Shown here piece after piece: positions 61,809-64,000 of a stretch of 64,000 nt of DNA; position 1 is the first letter of the stretch, and the number at the start of each line of letters is the position of its first letter. The position numbers and the translations under genes were made by a program. Source of the DNA: GCA-2737725 sp033763995 (lineage in GTDB: Bacteria > Pseudomonadota > Alphaproteobacteria > Rhodospirillales > Rhodospirillaceae); the NCBI GenBank assembly GCA_033763995.1, contig JANRJL010000045.1:1-64000 (forward strand). Reading direction: 5' to 3'. The notes beneath the pieces are model-generated. The model did not search any database and was not told where the DNA came from. It saw only the letters and a program-made list of their open reading frames with translations.

Positions 61809-63998
61809 GTGACACTCCACATCGTTAAAAACGGCCCGGCACGGGCTCACGGCTGGCGCGTGGCAATGCTCATTGTCGCGGCCTGTATCGCCCTGCCGGT
61901 CTCAAGCTCGGCGCAAGCGCCCACGCCCGCGGAAACGCCGGGAGTAAGTCTCTCCGACGATGGCACGCGCGTCATTTACGGGCCGGAGTTCTTCGCGGAG
62001 TTTGGCGCCGTCACGGCGATCGACATCCTGCGCCGCATTCCCGGTATCCAGGACCTGCTCGACTTCGACAACGGCGGCTTTGTGCCTGGCGGCTCATTCG
62101 ACCAGGTCGAGAAACGTGGGTTCGGCTCCGAGGGCCAGCAAATTCTCATCAACGGCGAGCGCGTCTCGGGCAAGACCAACGACACCGGCGCGGCTCTGCA
62201 GCGCATTCAGGCGCGTCAGGTGGAACGCATCGAGGTGATTCGCGGCGCCGTGGCCGGTCTCGATGTGCGCAGCGAGGGCTTGGTTGTCAACGTCGTGTTG
62301 AAGGACTCCTCGGGCTCCGGGTCATGGGAGGCCAACGGCACGTATTACACCGGCGGCCGCGTGCGCTGGGGCGGGCGGGCCAATTACGCCGGGGCGGTCG
62401 GCGCGCTCAGTTACAACATCGGAGTCGAAGAGGCGCCGCACTTTTTGTTGCGCGAACGCACCGAGAACTACTTCACGCCGGGCGGCGCCAATTTTCAGCG
62501 CAACTTCGAAAACAACGAAGTGATCACCGATGAACGTATTCTCACAGCCTCGGCCAACTACGCCTTCGCCAACGGCGATCGGTTGGGCCTGAACGGCCGC
62601 TATGCCGACAGAGACGACGTCGAGGAAAACCCGACGTTCCAGTTTGCGGTGGCCGGGCAAAATCTCTCGTTCCTGCGCCTCGATAGCCGCGAGCGCGACA
62701 CCGCCGAGAAAACTTTCGAAATTGGGGGCGACTATACCCGCGACTTCACGGGCGGCGGACAATTCAAAGGTTTGTTCGTCTATACCCACGGCACGTTGGA
62801 CCGCGTGAGCCCGTTCCGGCTGACGCCCGCGGGTCAGCCCGAAATCTTCACCCGATTGCAAAACGAGGACCGCACCAATTCGGAAAAGATTGTCCGTGGG
62901 TCGTATCAGTGGCCGTGGACCGAGACGCTGTCCGCCGAACTGGGATCGGAAGTCGCCATCAACACGTTGAGCAAGGACGTGCAGATGTCGGTCGATCAAG
63001 CGGGCGTACTGCGGCCTGTGCGCCTGTTCAATGCCCTGTCGCGCATCCGCGAGACCCGCCTGGAGCCGTTCTCGAGCTTGGCATGGCAGGCGACGGACAC
63101 CGTGTTCGTCGATGCCCGGCTCGAGGCCGAATATTCGAAATTGAATCAAACCGGACCCGACGCGACCAATCGCCGCACGTTATTCTATGTCCGGCCCGGG
63201 CTCGACGTGCGCTATGACGTCGCGCCTCTCAACCAACTCCGCGCCTCGGTGCAGCGGGCGATCGGCCAGCTCGATTTCGCCGACTTTGTCGCGACCTTCG
63301 AAACCGACGACAGCCGGCTCGGCACGGTGAATGCGGGCAATCCCGATTTGGTCCCCGAGAAGACCTGGGAATACAGCCTGACCTATGAACGCCGTTTGGC
63401 CAGCGACGGCGGCGTGATCACCGTGAAAGCCTTCTATAACGACGTCACCGACCTGATCGGCAGCATCGCCGTGGGCCCGTTGCGCGACGTCTCGGCCGTC
63501 GGCAATGTCGGCAAAGGGCGGCAGTACGGCGTTGAATCGAAAGCCAGCCTGCGCTTGGCCGCGCTGGGATTGCCGGGCGTCGTGGTCAACGCCACGGCCC
63601 TCGTGCGCAAGTCGAATTTCACCGACCCGTTCACCGGCGCGCGCATGGATTTCGAGGATTACCCAAGCTATGCCTACTCGTTCGGATTTCGGCACGATAC
63701 GAGTTGGCGAGATTTCTCTTACGGCGCGACCTTCGACGACGAAGGCCACCGCTTCGACGTCGAAATCAACACCGTCCACGAGCTCAATCGCCGGTTCGAC
63801 GGCACCGTGTTCGTCGAAATGCGGGCCTTTGGCGGCGTGAAAGCCAAGCTCGAGGTGCGCCGCATCCTGCGCGGCGGCGCGGAACGCGACCGCTCGACCT
63901 TCACCGGCAATCGCGGCTTCTCGCCGTTGCTGCGCCGCGAAAACCGCGTCGCGATCTTCGATCGCGCCATCGCGTTCACGCTCCGCGGGACGTTCTAA
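61809..63998 (+). CDS. TonB-dependent receptor 2
   Basis: About 729 aa from GTG 61809 (TTG 61764 and ATG 61866 are alternatives, the last giving a tight signal peptide). The plug contains 'AIDILRRIPGIQDLLDF', 'ILINGERVSGKTND' and 'VERIEVIRGA'; the barrel ends with 'FDRAIAFTLRGTF', whose terminal Phe is typical for BAM-assembled proteins. It is complete and ends 2 bases from the window end. The substrate is unknown; no TonB box was confidently placed. Confidence 0.9.
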   Translation: MTLHIVKNGPARAHGWRVAMLIVAACIALPVSSSAQAPTPAETPGVSLSDDGTRVIYGPEFFAEFGAVTAIDILRRIPGIQDLLDFDNGGFVPGGSFDQVEKRGFGSEGQQILINGERVSGKTNDTGAALQRIQARQVERIEVIRGAVAGLDVRSEGLVVNVVLKDSSGSGSWEANGTYYTGGRVRWGGRANYAGAVGALSYNIGVEEAPHFLLRERTENYFTPGGANFQRNFENNEVITDERILTASANYAFANGDRLGLNGRYADRDDVEENPTFQFAVAGQNLSFLRLDSRERDTAEKTFEIGGDYTRDFTGGGQFKGLFVYTHGTLDRVSPFRLTPAGQPEIFTRLQNEDRTNSEKIVRGSYQWPWTETLSAELGSEVAINTLSKDVQMSVDQAGVLRPVRLFNALSRIRETRLEPFSSLAWQATDTVFVDARLEAEYSKLNQTGPDATNRRTLFYVRPGLDVRYDVAPLNQLRASVQRAIGQLDFADFVATFETDDSRLGTVNAGNPDLVPEKTWEYSLTYERRLASDGGVITVKAFYNDVTDLIGSIAVGPLRDVSAVGNVGKGRQYGVESKASLRLAALGLPGVVVNATALVRKSNFTDPFTGARMDFEDYPSYAYSFGFRHDTSWRDFSYGATFDDEGHRFDVEINTVHELNRRFDGTVFVEMRAFGGVKAKLEVRRILRGGAERDRSTFTGNRGFSPLLRRENRVAIFDRAIAFTLRGTF

Positions 63999-64000
63999 AG

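Overview
The window reads as one contiguous piece of an alphaproteobacterial chromosome. This rests on the protein families and gene style: high GC, TonB-dependent receptors with Caulobacter/Sphingomonas-like plugs, TPR-glycosyltransferases of the FlmG type, and an IS481-type element. No rRNA or species marker is present, so genus is not assigned. Base composition looks lower in GC over roughly the first 40 kb (secretion, glycosylation and sugar genes) than over the last 20 kb (metabolic genes).

Region 1 (about 0.3-25.9 kb, all + strand) is a type II secretion system (T2SS) locus. The order is gspK-L-M-C-D, a Sel1 lipoprotein, an orphan HicB-like protein, then gspE. After a 13.4-kb insert come gspF-G-H-I-J. 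The insert holds five large TPR-glycosyltransferase proteins (six TPR+GT modules in all, because one protein is a double), one small GT-A glycosyltransferase, and a Thr/Ala-rich secreted protein of 488 aa. That protein has its own AT-rich promoter region, leader palindrome and strong terminator. The layout suggests a dedicated machine: cytosolic TPR-GTs glycosylate a surface protein that this T2SS then exports. A short prepilin peptidase (GspO role) lies separately at 41.3-41.8 kb.

Region 2 (25.9-39.7 kb) is a surface-sugar locus. It contains pseB, a surface-carbohydrate protein, a GT2, and rfbF-rfbG. These are followed by a sugar 3,5-epimerase, a C-methyltransferase and a reductase/epimerase, which together look like a branched 3-C-methyl CDP-deoxysugar pathway. 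A CmcI-like methyltransferase and pseF come next. On the opposite strand is an amidotransferase operon with two WbpG-like paralogues flanking HisH2/HisF2. The region ends in a decayed formyltransferase-like fragment and an IS481-family element that has a premature stop and recognisable target duplications.

Region 3 (41.3-46.1 kb) is more housekeeping: the prepilin peptidase, tRNA-Gly(CCC), an FGE-sulfatase-fold protein whose reading frame runs back into the tRNA 3' end, argE broken by an in-frame ochre codon, cysS and hisI.

Region 4 (46.2-64 kb) is catabolic or transport related. A TonB-dependent receptor faces a tandem array of five periplasmic metallo-beta-lactamase-fold hydrolases. Next come a VOC protein with a histone-H1-like Lys/Ala tail, a Sel1 lipoprotein, and a run of enzymes (nitrilase-fold, SDR, amidohydrolase, luciferase-like oxidoreductase) plus a membrane protein. 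Three of those enzymes lack a canonical active-site residue. A second FGE-fold protein, two small proteins and a second TonB-dependent receptor close the window.
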